Assembly: GCA_044464225.1 (NCBI GenBank)
Contig: JBIQLN010000001.1
Coordinates: 124,001-188,000 of the forward strand
Reading direction: 5' to 3'
Length of the DNA stretch: 64,000 nucleotides
Source of the DNA: 66-474 sp044464225
Lineage (GTDB): Bacteria; Pseudomonadota; Gammaproteobacteria; Xanthomonadales; Rhodanobacteraceae
The notes under the pieces: model-generated
What the model was told of the DNA's origin: nothing
The model's input: only the letters and a program-made list of their open reading frames with translations
Database searches by the model: none
Shown: piece after piece, positions 57,809 to 64,000 of the stretch
Layout of the letters: each line of letters opens with the position of its first letter
Position numbering within the stretch: the stretch's first letter is position 1
Program-made: the position numbers and the translations under genes

Positions 57809-58684
57809 TCACTCGCCCACCAGCCGCAACAGATATCGTCCGTAACCGGTTTTCGCCAGCGGCGCCGCGAGTTCACGCAACCGGTCCGTATCGATCCAGC
57901 CCTGCTGCCACGCGATTTCCTCGGGGCAGCACACTTTGAGGCCCTGGCGATTTTCGACGGTGGCAATGTAGTTGCCGGCGTCCATCATGGATTCGTGGGT
58001 GCCGGTGTCGAGCCATGCATAACCGCGACCGAGTTGTTCCAGCATCAACGAGCCGTCCTCGAGATAGCGGCGGTTCAAGTCGGTGATTTCCAGCTCGCCG
58101 CGCGGTGACGGTTTCAATTGCGCGGCGTAGTCGCACACGCGGCCATCATAGAAATACAAACCCGTCACCGCGTAACTGGATTTCGGCGTGGCGGGCTTTT
58201 CTTCCAGCCCCACCACCCGTCCGGTCGCGTCGAACTCCGCCACGCCGTAGCGTTCCGGGTCCCGCACCAGGTAACCGAACACCGTGGCGCCGCGTTCGCG
58301 CGCCGACGCACGCTTCAGCAGATCGGTGAAGCCGTGCCCGAAGAAAATGTTGTCGCCCAGCACCAGCGCGCACGGGTCGCCCGCGATGAAATCGCGCCCG
58401 ATCAGGAACGCCTGCGCCAGGCCATCGGGAGACGGCTGCACCGCGTAGGTGATCTGGATGCCCCACTGCGAGCCATCGCCGAGCAGGTGATGGAACAGCG
58501 GCTGTTCGTGTGGCGTGTTGATCACCAGCACTTCGCGGATGCCGGCCAGCATCAACACCGACAACGGGTAATAGATCATCGGCTTGTCGTAGACCGGCAG
58601 CAGTTGCTTGCTGATGGCCTGCGTGACCGGATACAGCCGCGTGCCGGAGCCGCCGGCGAGGATGATGCCTTTTTTTGTTGTCAC
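57809..58684 (-). CDS. rmlA: Glucose-1-phosphate thymidylyltransferase
   Basis: A 291-residue nucleotidyltransferase: GIILAGGSGTRLYPVTQAIS, KQLLPVYDKPMIYYPLS and LGDNIFFGHG are the RmlA blocks. It makes dTDP-glucose, the first committed precursor of dTDP-rhamnose. The start is GTG at 58684, overlapping the stop of the DUF559 gene as TAGTG. A run of seven A lies at codons 4-6. Confidence 0.95.
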   Translation of the reverse strand: MTTKKGIILAGGSGTRLYPVTQAISKQLLPVYDKPMIYYPLSVLMLAGIREVLVINTPHEQPLFHHLLGDGSQWGIQITYAVQPSPDGLAQAFLIGRDFIAGDPCALVLGDNIFFGHGFTDLLKRASARERGATVFGYLVRDPERYGVAEFDATGRVVGLEEKPATPKSSYAVTGLYFYDGRVCDYAAQLKPSPRGELEITDLNRRYLEDGSLMLEQLGRGYAWLDTGTHESMMDAGNYIATVENRQGLKVCCPEEIAWQQGWIDTDRLRELAAPLAKTGYGRYLLRLVGE

Positions 58685-59109
58685 TACTTCGTTTCCTGCC
58701 TTTTCCCTCTCCCACCGGGAGAGGGTGCCCCGGAGGGGCGGGTGAGGGTACGGTCTCGCAAAGCCAACAGAATCTCGCCCAATACTTCGTCGATGTCCGC
58801 CAAAACCTGATTGTCCCAGAAGCGCAGCACCTGCAGGCCTTGTCTTTCAAGAGTCGCAGTACGTGCCGCATCGACATTAGCGTCATGTTGCGACCCATCC
58901 AGCTCGACGATCAAGCGTGCTTCCATGCAATAAAAGTCGACGATGTAGGGCGGTATCGGATGCTGACGGCGGAATTTCCATCCATCGAGGCGACCGCCCC
59001 GCAGTCGGAACCACAATTTTTGTTCCGCGTCGGTCATCTTCCGGCGCAACGTTTTCGCGACGCCTCGCGTTCGGGTAGGCAGTGGCGGATTGATGCGTTT
59101 CGATGTCAC
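58684..59109 (-). CDS. DUF559 (Vsr-like) endonuclease-domain protein within the rml operon
   Basis: A 141-residue protein. The core (about residues 22-118) is the DUF559 fold: KMTDAEQKLWFRLRGGRLDG, KFRRQHPIPPYIVDFYC and LIVELDGSQHD, the last with PD-(D/E)xK-like acidic residues. The family is related to very-short-patch repair nucleases. The GTG start and the tail (LTRPSGAPSPGGRG) lie inside repeat elements, so both ends look recruited from repeats. Its stop overlaps the rmlA start by one base. It has no known role in rhamnose synthesis and is probably an insertion. Confidence 0.85.
   Translation of the reverse strand: MTSKRINPPLPTRTRGVAKTLRRKMTDAEQKLWFRLRGGRLDGWKFRRQHPIPPYIVDFYCMEARLIVELDGSQHDANVDAARTATLERQGLQVLRFWDNQVLADIDEVLGEILLALRDRTLTRPSGAPSPGGRGKRQETK
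58705..58750. repeat. REP-like element at the 3' end of the DUF559 gene
   Basis: CCCTCTCCC-ACC-GGGAGAGGG stem followed by TGCCCCGGAGGGGCGGGTGAGGG. It encodes the last residues of the DUF559 protein. Same family as the insert in ribD and the cluster at 59110-59413. Confidence 0.85.
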
Positions 59110-59413
59110 CGAACCCTCACCTGACGCGCTGCGCGCGCCACCCTCTCCCGAAGGGAGAGGGATTCAAGTCGCTCCGATCCCGAGCAGGGACTGATCGGCT
59201 CTGGTTCCTTCTCCCTCCGGGAGAAGGTGCCCCGAAGCGGCGGATTGATGCGCTTCGATGTCACCGTACCCTCACCCCTGCCCCTCTCCCGGAGGGAGAG
59301 GGGTTCAATCCGCTCCGTTCTCGGGGCAAGAACCGATCCGGCTCTGATTCCTTCTCCCTCCGGGAGAAGGTGGCGCGCAGCGCCGGATGAGGGTTCAGGG
59401 ACGCTTGTACCGA
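59110..59413. repeat. Cluster of REP-like stems between rmlB and the DUF559 gene
   Basis: 304 bases without a gene. Four stems alternate: CCCTCTCCC-GAA-GGGAGAGGG near 59141-59161, CTTCTCCC-TCC-GGGAGAAG near 59208-59226, CCTCTCCC-GGA-GGGAGAGG near 59282-59302, and CTTCTCCC-TCC-GGGAGAAG near 59353-59371. A 37-base segment spanning the DUF559 start (from 59084) recurs almost exactly from 59239. Confidence 0.88.
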
Positions 59414-60466
59414 TCACCCCTGCCCCAGCCTTTCCATCCGGTAACTCCCGTCCAGTACGCGTTGCACCCACGGCTGGTTGTCGAGGTACCAGTCGACGGT
59501 GCGGGCGATGCCGGTTTCGAAATCGACCGACGGCTTCCAGCCGAGTTCGCGCCGCAGCCTGGACGAGTCGATCGCGTAACGTCGATCGTGACCGGGGCGG
59601 TCCTTGACGAATTCGATCAGCGTCTCGCGCTTGCGGCCATCCGACAGCGGGTGTTTGCCATCCAGCAGCGCGCAAATGGTTTTCACCACGTGGATGTTCT
59701 CGCGCTCGGAATCGCCGCCGACGTTGTAGGTTTCGCCGACCCTGCCCGCTTCCAGCACGCGGCGGATCGCGCTGCAGTGATCCAGCACGAACAGCCAGTC
59801 GCGGATGTTCCCGCCATCGCCGTACACCGGCAGCGGTTCGCCAGCGAGCGCCCGCGCGATGATCAGCGGGATCAGCTTTTCGGGGAACTGGTAAGGCCCG
59901 TAGTTGTTGGAACAGTTCGTGGTCAGCACCGGCAGGCCATAGGTATGGTGGAAGGCACGCACCAGGTGATCGCTGGCCGCCTTGGAGGCCGAGTAAGGCG
60001 AATTCGGCGCATAGGGGGTCGTCTCGGTGAACTTGCCGGATTCGCCCAGCGAGCCATACACCTCGTCGGTGGAAACGTGCAGGAAACGGAACGCGTTCTT
60101 CGCCGCGCCGTCCAGCGATTTCCAGTAATCGCGCGCGGCTTCCAGCAGCGCCAGTGTGCCCACCACGTTGGTTTCGATGAACGCGGCGGGTCCGTCGATG
60201 GAACGATCGACGTGTGATTCCGCAGCGAAATTCACCACCGCGTCGGGTTGGTGCTCGGCGAGCAGTTTCGCCACCAGCGCGCGGTCGCCGATGTCGCCCC
60301 GCACGAACACGTGGCGCGCGTCGCCCTCCAGCGGCTTCAACGTGTCGACGTTGCCCGCGTAGGTGAGCTTGTCCAGGTTGACCACCATCAACCCGTCCGC
60401 CACCGCCTGCAGCACGAAATTGCCGCCGATGAACCCGGCGCCGCCGGTCACCAAAAGAGTGGTCAT
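59414..60466 (-). CDS. rmlB: dTDP-glucose 4,6-dehydratase
   Basis: 350 residues from the ATG at 60466. The NAD fold is TLLVTGGAGFIGGNFVLQAV, then NFAAESHVDRSI, HVSTDEVYGSLGE and the catalytic YxxxK in PYSASKAASDHLV. It forms dTDP-4-dehydro-6-deoxyglucose. The frame extends upstream to 60733 without family resemblance. First gene of the rml cluster; the rest follows downstream after the repeat cluster. Confidence 0.95.
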   Translation of the reverse strand: MTTLLVTGGAGFIGGNFVLQAVADGLMVVNLDKLTYAGNVDTLKPLEGDARHVFVRGDIGDRALVAKLLAEHQPDAVVNFAAESHVDRSIDGPAAFIETNVVGTLALLEAARDYWKSLDGAAKNAFRFLHVSTDEVYGSLGESGKFTETTPYAPNSPYSASKAASDHLVRAFHHTYGLPVLTTNCSNNYGPYQFPEKLIPLIIARALAGEPLPVYGDGGNIRDWLFVLDHCSAIRRVLEAGRVGETYNVGGDSERENIHVVKTICALLDGKHPLSDGRKRETLIEFVKDRPGHDRRYAIDSSRLRRELGWKPSVDFETGIARTVDWYLDNQPWVQRVLDGSYRMERLGQG

Positions 60467-60845
60467 CCCTTGTCCCACGCAAAAACCAAAGGCGTGCATT
60501 GTGCCATAGGGCTCTCTTGCCTTTCGCGCAAAGCGGGACGCGGAACCGGCCCGAAAACCGCGCCACTGACATACGGAAGGCGGGTTGGCACCCGCCCTGC
60601 GGTTCGCCATGCAGGGCGGAAGTAGCGCATCCGCCGTCATGGCCATCGGCAGGCGTGTCGATACGCGTCCCGCGTGAACTGCCCGAGAGAAAGGCGCCTC
60701 CGGAAACGTTGATGCACCGGGCTTGGCACGCATCGTGCTGGTAAGAATCCTGGAGCATCTTTCTGGTCAGGAACGGGGGCTCCCAAACGGCTGTACCTTC
60801 GGGTGCGGCCGTTTGTTTTTTGGCCAGCGGCAACTCCTTTCTCTT

Positions 60846-60942
60846 CGTCATCCCGGCGAACGCCGGGACCCAGTGACGTTTGCGCGACGCGCTGAGATCC
60901 AAAGTCGCTGGGTCCCCGATATCGCTTCGCGATTCGGGATGA
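60846..60942. repeat. REP-like palindrome upstream of pilA
   Basis: CGTCATCCCGGCG-AA-CGCCGGGACCCAGTG is a perfect seven-base stem, followed by CGCTGGGTCCCCGAT and TCGGGATGA. It shares CCGGGACCCAGTG with the A4-B4 element at 32877. Confidence 0.75.
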
Positions 60943-61083
60943 GCCCCGAGGGTGACGTGCCACGTCACACTGTCGAGTTGCGTCAACGAATGTGAACTCG
61001 CGATTTCGGCGAACTGTGAACCGGTTCGCAAGCGGGTTTCTTCGATGCCGTTAGATTTCCCGCCGGGGCGCAGTCACGGGGTT

Positions 61084-61099
61084 TGGCATGAAAGCTGCT
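61084..61099 (+). promoter_or_regulatory. Sigma-54 promoter of pilA
   Basis: TGGCATGAAAGCTGCT, with GG and GC at the -24/-12 spacing. The predicted start is about 108 bases before the pilA ATG. PilA promoters in related genera are activated by PilR with sigma-54; pilR is not in this window. Confidence 0.8.
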
Positions 61100-61217
61100 T
61101 CCTTCCACCCGAGCTTCTGGCTCACTGGCCTGCTGGCCAGGGGGTTCGCATCAGGGGCTTGCACTTTGGGCATTCCCAACCAGTAGACCAGTTTCCACGA
61201 GCGAGAGGAACACAACC

Positions 61218-61679
61218 ATGAAATCGATGCAGAAAGGTTTCACCCTGATCGAACTGATGATCGTGGTCGCGATCATCGCGATCCTGGCGGCCATCGCCAT
61301 TCCGCAGTACCAGACCTACATCACCAAGTCGCAGTTCACCGAAGCCACCACCGTGGCGACGGGTCTCGAGGATGACATCAATCTGCACTGGACCCAGAAT
61401 GGCGCATGCCCCACCCTCGGCACCACCGATGGTTTTGCTGGGGAAGACAGCTACGCCGGCAAGTACGTTGCCTCGGCCAAAGTCGAAGCAGCTGATGCCG
61501 CACCTGCAGGCTGGACCAAGACCTGCAAGATCACGGTGACCTTCAAGGATCACTCCATTTCCGAGCCGTTGAACGCGAAGACGGTGGTATTCAATGGCGC
61601 CGAAAGCGGCAGCAACTTCCAGTGGAAGTGCAGCAGCACCGACGTCGCCGCCAAGTACAAGCCGGAAACCTGCCGCTGA
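61218..61679 (+). CDS. pilA: Type IV major pilin PilA
   Basis: A 153-residue prepilin. Short leader MKSMQKG, cleavage before FTLIELMIVVAIIAILAAIA with Glu5, and a C-terminal disulfide loop (WKCSS to PETCR). The globular domain is small and hydrophilic. GAGAGGA before the ATG fits a ribosome binding site, and an intrinsic terminator follows. With its own sigma-54 promoter this is probably the main pilus subunit. Confidence 0.93.
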   Translation: MKSMQKGFTLIELMIVVAIIAILAAIAIPQYQTYITKSQFTEATTVATGLEDDINLHWTQNGACPTLGTTDGFAGEDSYAGKYVASAKVEAADAAPAGWTKTCKITVTFKDHSISEPLNAKTVVFNGAESGSNFQWKCSSTDVAAKYKPETCR

Positions 61680-61712
61680 TAACTGCTGCGGCACAAGTGT
61701 CCTGTTCCATCA

Positions 61713-61742
61713 GAGCCCCTCTCGCGAGGGGCTCTTTTTTTT
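61713..61742 (+). terminator. Intrinsic terminator after pilA
   Basis: GAGCCCCTC-TCGC-GAGGGGCTC is a perfect nine-base stem followed directly by eight T. It ends the pilA transcript 33 bases after the stop and separates it from the second pilin gene. Confidence 0.95.
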
Positions 61743-61817
61743 CGACGGAAAGGGACGGATGAACGCGCCACGCGACCTGCATCACGTTTTCCGCGCAACC
61801 CATTGTTAAAGTCACCA

Positions 61818-61844
61818 TGGCACGTGGATGGCGCGTTTTTTGCA
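61818..61844 (+). promoter_or_regulatory. Overlapping sigma-54 promoter elements of the second pilin gene
   Basis: Two -24/-12 matches overlap: TGGCACGTGGATGGCG at 61818-61833 and TGGCGCGTTTTTTGCA at 61829-61844, the second closer to consensus at -12. The second would start transcription about 37 bases before the ATG at 61893. This also rules out the in-frame start at 61803. Confidence 0.72.
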
Positions 61845-61892
61845 AATATTCACTTGCATGCAGTGCGACTGCATGGACACCAGGGGGCCAGC

Positions 61893-62330
61893 ATGCGAAG
61901 CCAACGTGGTTTCACCTTGATCGAACTGATGGTGGTGATCGCTATCGTGGCGATCCTGGCCGCCATTGCGGTGTCGGCGTATTCCACGTCGATCGCCAAG
62001 ACCCAATTCAGCGAGGCCTTGTCCATCACGGACGGGCTCAAGCCAGACATCATTACCTACTACCATCAGACCAGCTCCTGCCCAAGCGCGGGCGAAGGCG
62101 GCATCATTCAACCTGCCAGCTACGGGGGCAAGTACGTAGCCAGCGTCACGGTGGCGAGCGCAGGGGAAGGTTGCACCTTGACGGCACTGTTTCGCAGCAG
62201 CACTGTCGCACCGGCGCTTCGTGGCAAGCAGGTTGTGCTGCGGCTCGAAAACCCTGCCGACATCGGCAACGCGTTGTGGATTTGCAGCAGCAATGTGCCG
62301 GGAAAATACGTACCAGAGACGTGTCGTTGA
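61893..62330 (+). CDS. Second type IV pilin (PilA-like)
   Basis: 145 residues from the ATG at 61893 with GGGGG upstream. Leader MRSQRG, then FTLIELMVVIAIVAILAAIA and a C-terminal loop WICSSN...PETCR as in the first pilin. The N-terminal third is very like PilA, while the globular domain has diverged (FSEALSITDGLKPDIITYYH against FTEATTVATGLEDDINLHW). A duplicated subunit that may be an alternative major pilin. Confidence 0.9.
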   Translation: MRSQRGFTLIELMVVIAIVAILAAIAVSAYSTSIAKTQFSEALSITDGLKPDIITYYHQTSSCPSAGEGGIIQPASYGGKYVASVTVASAGEGCTLTALFRSSTVAPALRGKQVVLRLENPADIGNALWICSSNVPGKYVPETCR

Positions 62331-62452
62331 ACTGGCCTCGCGCGACTCGACCATGTGTTGGCAGGTCTTGACGACTGCCAAGCACCACAAGATCCCGGCG
62401 CGGCGACGTTGTTCCGGCATACTGCGGCATCGGCATTGGGGCGCACTCACGC

Positions 62453-64000
62453 ATGTTGAGCAAATACCGCTGGGGAATCGGGCTGATCATCGTCCTCGCG
62501 GTGTGTTGCTTGCTCTACTGGCCCTCGCTGCACGGCCCGTTCCTGTTCGATGATTTTCCGAATCTCTCGGCGCTGACCAGCATCGACCACGTTTCGAGCT
62601 GGCGCGATCTCGGCATTTATCTATCGCAACCACGCGGGTTTCCCGGCCGACCGTTGTCGATGCTGTCGTTCCTGATGCAGAAGGCGGCCTGGCCGGACCA
62701 TCCCTTCCCGTTCAAGCTGGTCAACCTGGGCATCCACCTGGCCTGCGGTTTGCTGGTGTACCGGTTGGTCCTGGTGGTGGCCCGCGCGTATCGCAGCGAT
62801 GCGGAACCCTCGCGCGCGAAACTCGCGGCACTGCTTGCGACCGCCGCCTGGCTGCTGAATCCCATCCAGCTTTCGGGCGTCACCCTGGTGGTGCAGCGCA
62901 TGACGCTGCTGATGGGGTTGTTCCTGCTGCTGGGCTTGCTGGCCTACCTGCACGGGTTGCTCCGCGACGACGCATTGTCCGCGCGCCGCGGCGCGTGGAT
63001 GCTGCTGGGCTTGTGGGTGTGCACGTGGCTCAGCTTCCTCAGCAAGGAAAACGGCATCCTGTTGCCGCTGTTCGCGCTGATACTGGACGCGACGGTCTTG
63101 CGCGCCCACGTGGCTCGATTGCCACGCGCCCTGTTGTGGTGGCGCCGCCTGCTGATCTGGCCCGTCGTGCTGTTCGTGTTCGCGTACCTGGTCCGCGCGG
63201 GCTGGATGCAATTCGGGCGCGATGTCGTGATCCGGGATTTCACGGAAGGCCAGCGCCTGCTCACCGAGCCGCGGGTGCTGTGGGATTACCTGGGGCGGAT
63301 ATTCCTGCCGCGCTTCGGCGTATACGGCTTGTATCACGACGGCTACACCATCTCGCGCACGCTGACCTCGCCGTGGACCACCCTGCCTGCCGTGCTGAGC
63401 GTGGTGATCGGCGGCGTGGGCGCGATCGTTTTTCGCAAGCGCTGGCCGCTGCTGTCGCTGGCCGTGCTGTGGTACCTGGGCGGGCAATTGATCGAAAGCA
63501 GCACGGTGATGCTGGAACTGTATTTCGAGCATCGCAATTACACGCCCAGCATAGGGTTGTTCATGGCCGCGTCGATCGCGCTTTGCGGTATCGGCACGTT
63601 CGAACGACGCCGGCTGGCTTTGATCGCAGGCGGCGCGTGGGTGGTGGCGTGCTGCATTGCCACCGGCCTGAGCGCGGCGGTGTACCAGTCCGAGGATCGA
63701 TTGGCGGTGGCGTGGGCGCACCAGCAACCGGACTCGATCCGGGCGCAGCTCATGCTGGCCAACCAGCTTTACCTGCACGGCAAAATCGACGCCGCGACGG
63801 ACGTGGTCGAAAGGGCCCAGCGGTTGCACCCGCGCAACACCGGCCTCGCCGAAGTACACCTTTACATGGATTGCCTCACCGGCAAGGCCACGCCTGCGGA
63901 CGTGGGCGCGCTTCGACGCCTGTTCACCGACGCCCCATACAGCGCGAGCGGCTGGAACAACATGAAGCAGTTGCGACTGATGGCGCAATCGGGCCGTTGT
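62453..64000 (+). CDS. Multi-span GT-C/TPR membrane protein, partial (candidate pilin glycosyltransferase)
   Basis: 516 residues are visible and the frame is still open at the window end. About ten membrane helices follow a start that has no clear ribosome binding site. The first external loop carries an acidic GPFLFDDFPNL and a later loop SFLSKENG, both like the GT-C/TMTC family of lipid-linked sugar transferases. The last visible part is TPR-like (QLMLANQLYLHGKIDAATDV). Its place after two pilin genes recalls TfpW-type pilin glycosyltransferases. That role is an inference from context. Confidence 0.7.
   Translation, partial: MLSKYRWGIGLIIVLAVCCLLYWPSLHGPFLFDDFPNLSALTSIDHVSSWRDLGIYLSQPRGFPGRPLSMLSFLMQKAAWPDHPFPFKLVNLGIHLACGLLVYRLVLVVARAYRSDAEPSRAKLAALLATAAWLLNPIQLSGVTLVVQRMTLLMGLFLLLGLLAYLHGLLRDDALSARRGAWMLLGLWVCTWLSFLSKENGILLPLFALILDATVLRAHVARLPRALLWWRRLLIWPVVLFVFAYLVRAGWMQFGRDVVIRDFTEGQRLLTEPRVLWDYLGRIFLPRFGVYGLYHDGYTISRTLTSPWTTLPAVLSVVIGGVGAIVFRKRWPLLSLAVLWYLGGQLIESSTVMLELYFEHRNYTPSIGLFMAASIALCGIGTFERRRLALIAGGAWVVACCIATGLSAAVYQSEDRLAVAWAHQQPDSIRAQLMLANQLYLHGKIDAATDVVERAQRLHPRNTGLAEVHLYMDCLTGKATPADVGALRRLFTDAPYSASGWNNMKQLRLMAQSGRC

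Larger units (their letters stand above)
60467..61217. other. Gene-free 751-base stretch between rmlB and pilA
   Basis: No credible gene. At 60579-60619 two stems share an arm: GGCGGGT-TGGC-ACCCGCC and CCGCCCTGC-N10-GCAGGGCGG, so only one can form at a time. At 60846-60942 there is a CATCCCGGCGAACGCCGGGA type palindrome followed by a GGTCCCCGAT...ATTCGGGATGA half. The pilA sigma-54 promoter lies near the right end. Confidence 0.6.

Noticed and set aside
58660..58684. Phase variation of rmlA through a run of seven A
   Set aside because: The run is short and at codons 4-6; seven A is common by chance and no alternative frame or start makes sense of it.
59110..59413. Possible CRISPR or tandem array
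   Set aside because: The units are palindromes of unequal length and spacing without regular spacers and no cas genes are near, so they are REP-like elements.
61803..61892. Longer N-terminus of the second pilin from 61803
   Set aside because: It would lie on top of the sigma-54 promoter elements and put a non-pilin stretch before the leader peptide.

Overview
The window is GC-rich, densely coded chromosomal DNA from a gammaproteobacterium, most likely order Lysobacterales (Xanthomonadales), perhaps Rhodanobacteraceae. The evidence is the gltBD, ribD-nrdR-glyA and ettA genes, an H-NS/HvrA-type nucleoid protein, DUF4124 and DUF817 proteins, a fimT-pilVWXY1E minor-pilin cluster, tandem PilA-type pilins behind sigma-54 promoters, and many short palindromic (REP-like) repeats. 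The species assignment is inference. I saw no rRNA, tRNA, CRISPR array, prophage or intact insertion sequence.

Layout. 1-3.6 kb: 3' half of gltB, then gltD. 3.6-6.5 kb: a LysR regulator divergent from an oxidoreductase and an exported metallo-beta-lactamase-fold (lactonase-like) enzyme. 6.5-20.3 kb: housekeeping genes (ribD, nrdR, glyA, an alpha/beta hydrolase, DUF817, ettA, a WYL-like protein, a second metallo-hydrolase, rimI, a HolD-like gene, pssA, DUF4124, proS, H-NS-like). 20.5-23.2 kb: ThrE-like exporter, NfeD and slipin-type membrane proteins.

23.3-47.8 kb is the standout. A sensor kinase and a sigma-54-dependent response regulator lie next to twelve consecutive FtsX/MacB-like permease genes, arranged as six alternating A-B pairs. 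These are followed by a small membrane-anchored protein, one ABC ATPase and one periplasmic adaptor, all on the minus strand. A consensus -24/-12 sigma-54 promoter and an upstream palindrome precede the adaptor gene, so the regulator at the far end probably controls the locus. Divergently, an ECF sigma factor, a membrane-anchored anti-sigma-like protein and an exported double-PDZ protein form a second regulatory or envelope module. The locus looks like one MacAB-type export engine with six alternative permease heterodimers, built by duplication of whole pairs and, at several pair borders, accompanied by repeats.

47.9-55.9 kb: minor pilins and PilY1 of a type IV pilus. 56.0-60.5 kb: dTDP-L-rhamnose synthesis (rmlB, a DUF559 nuclease-like gene, rmlA, rmlC, rmlD), with repeats around the DUF559 gene. 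61.2-64 kb: two major-pilin-type genes, each with its own sigma-54 promoter, then the start of a multi-membrane-span GT-C/TPR protein that runs off the end and may modify pilin. A palindromic element is also inserted in frame inside ribD.
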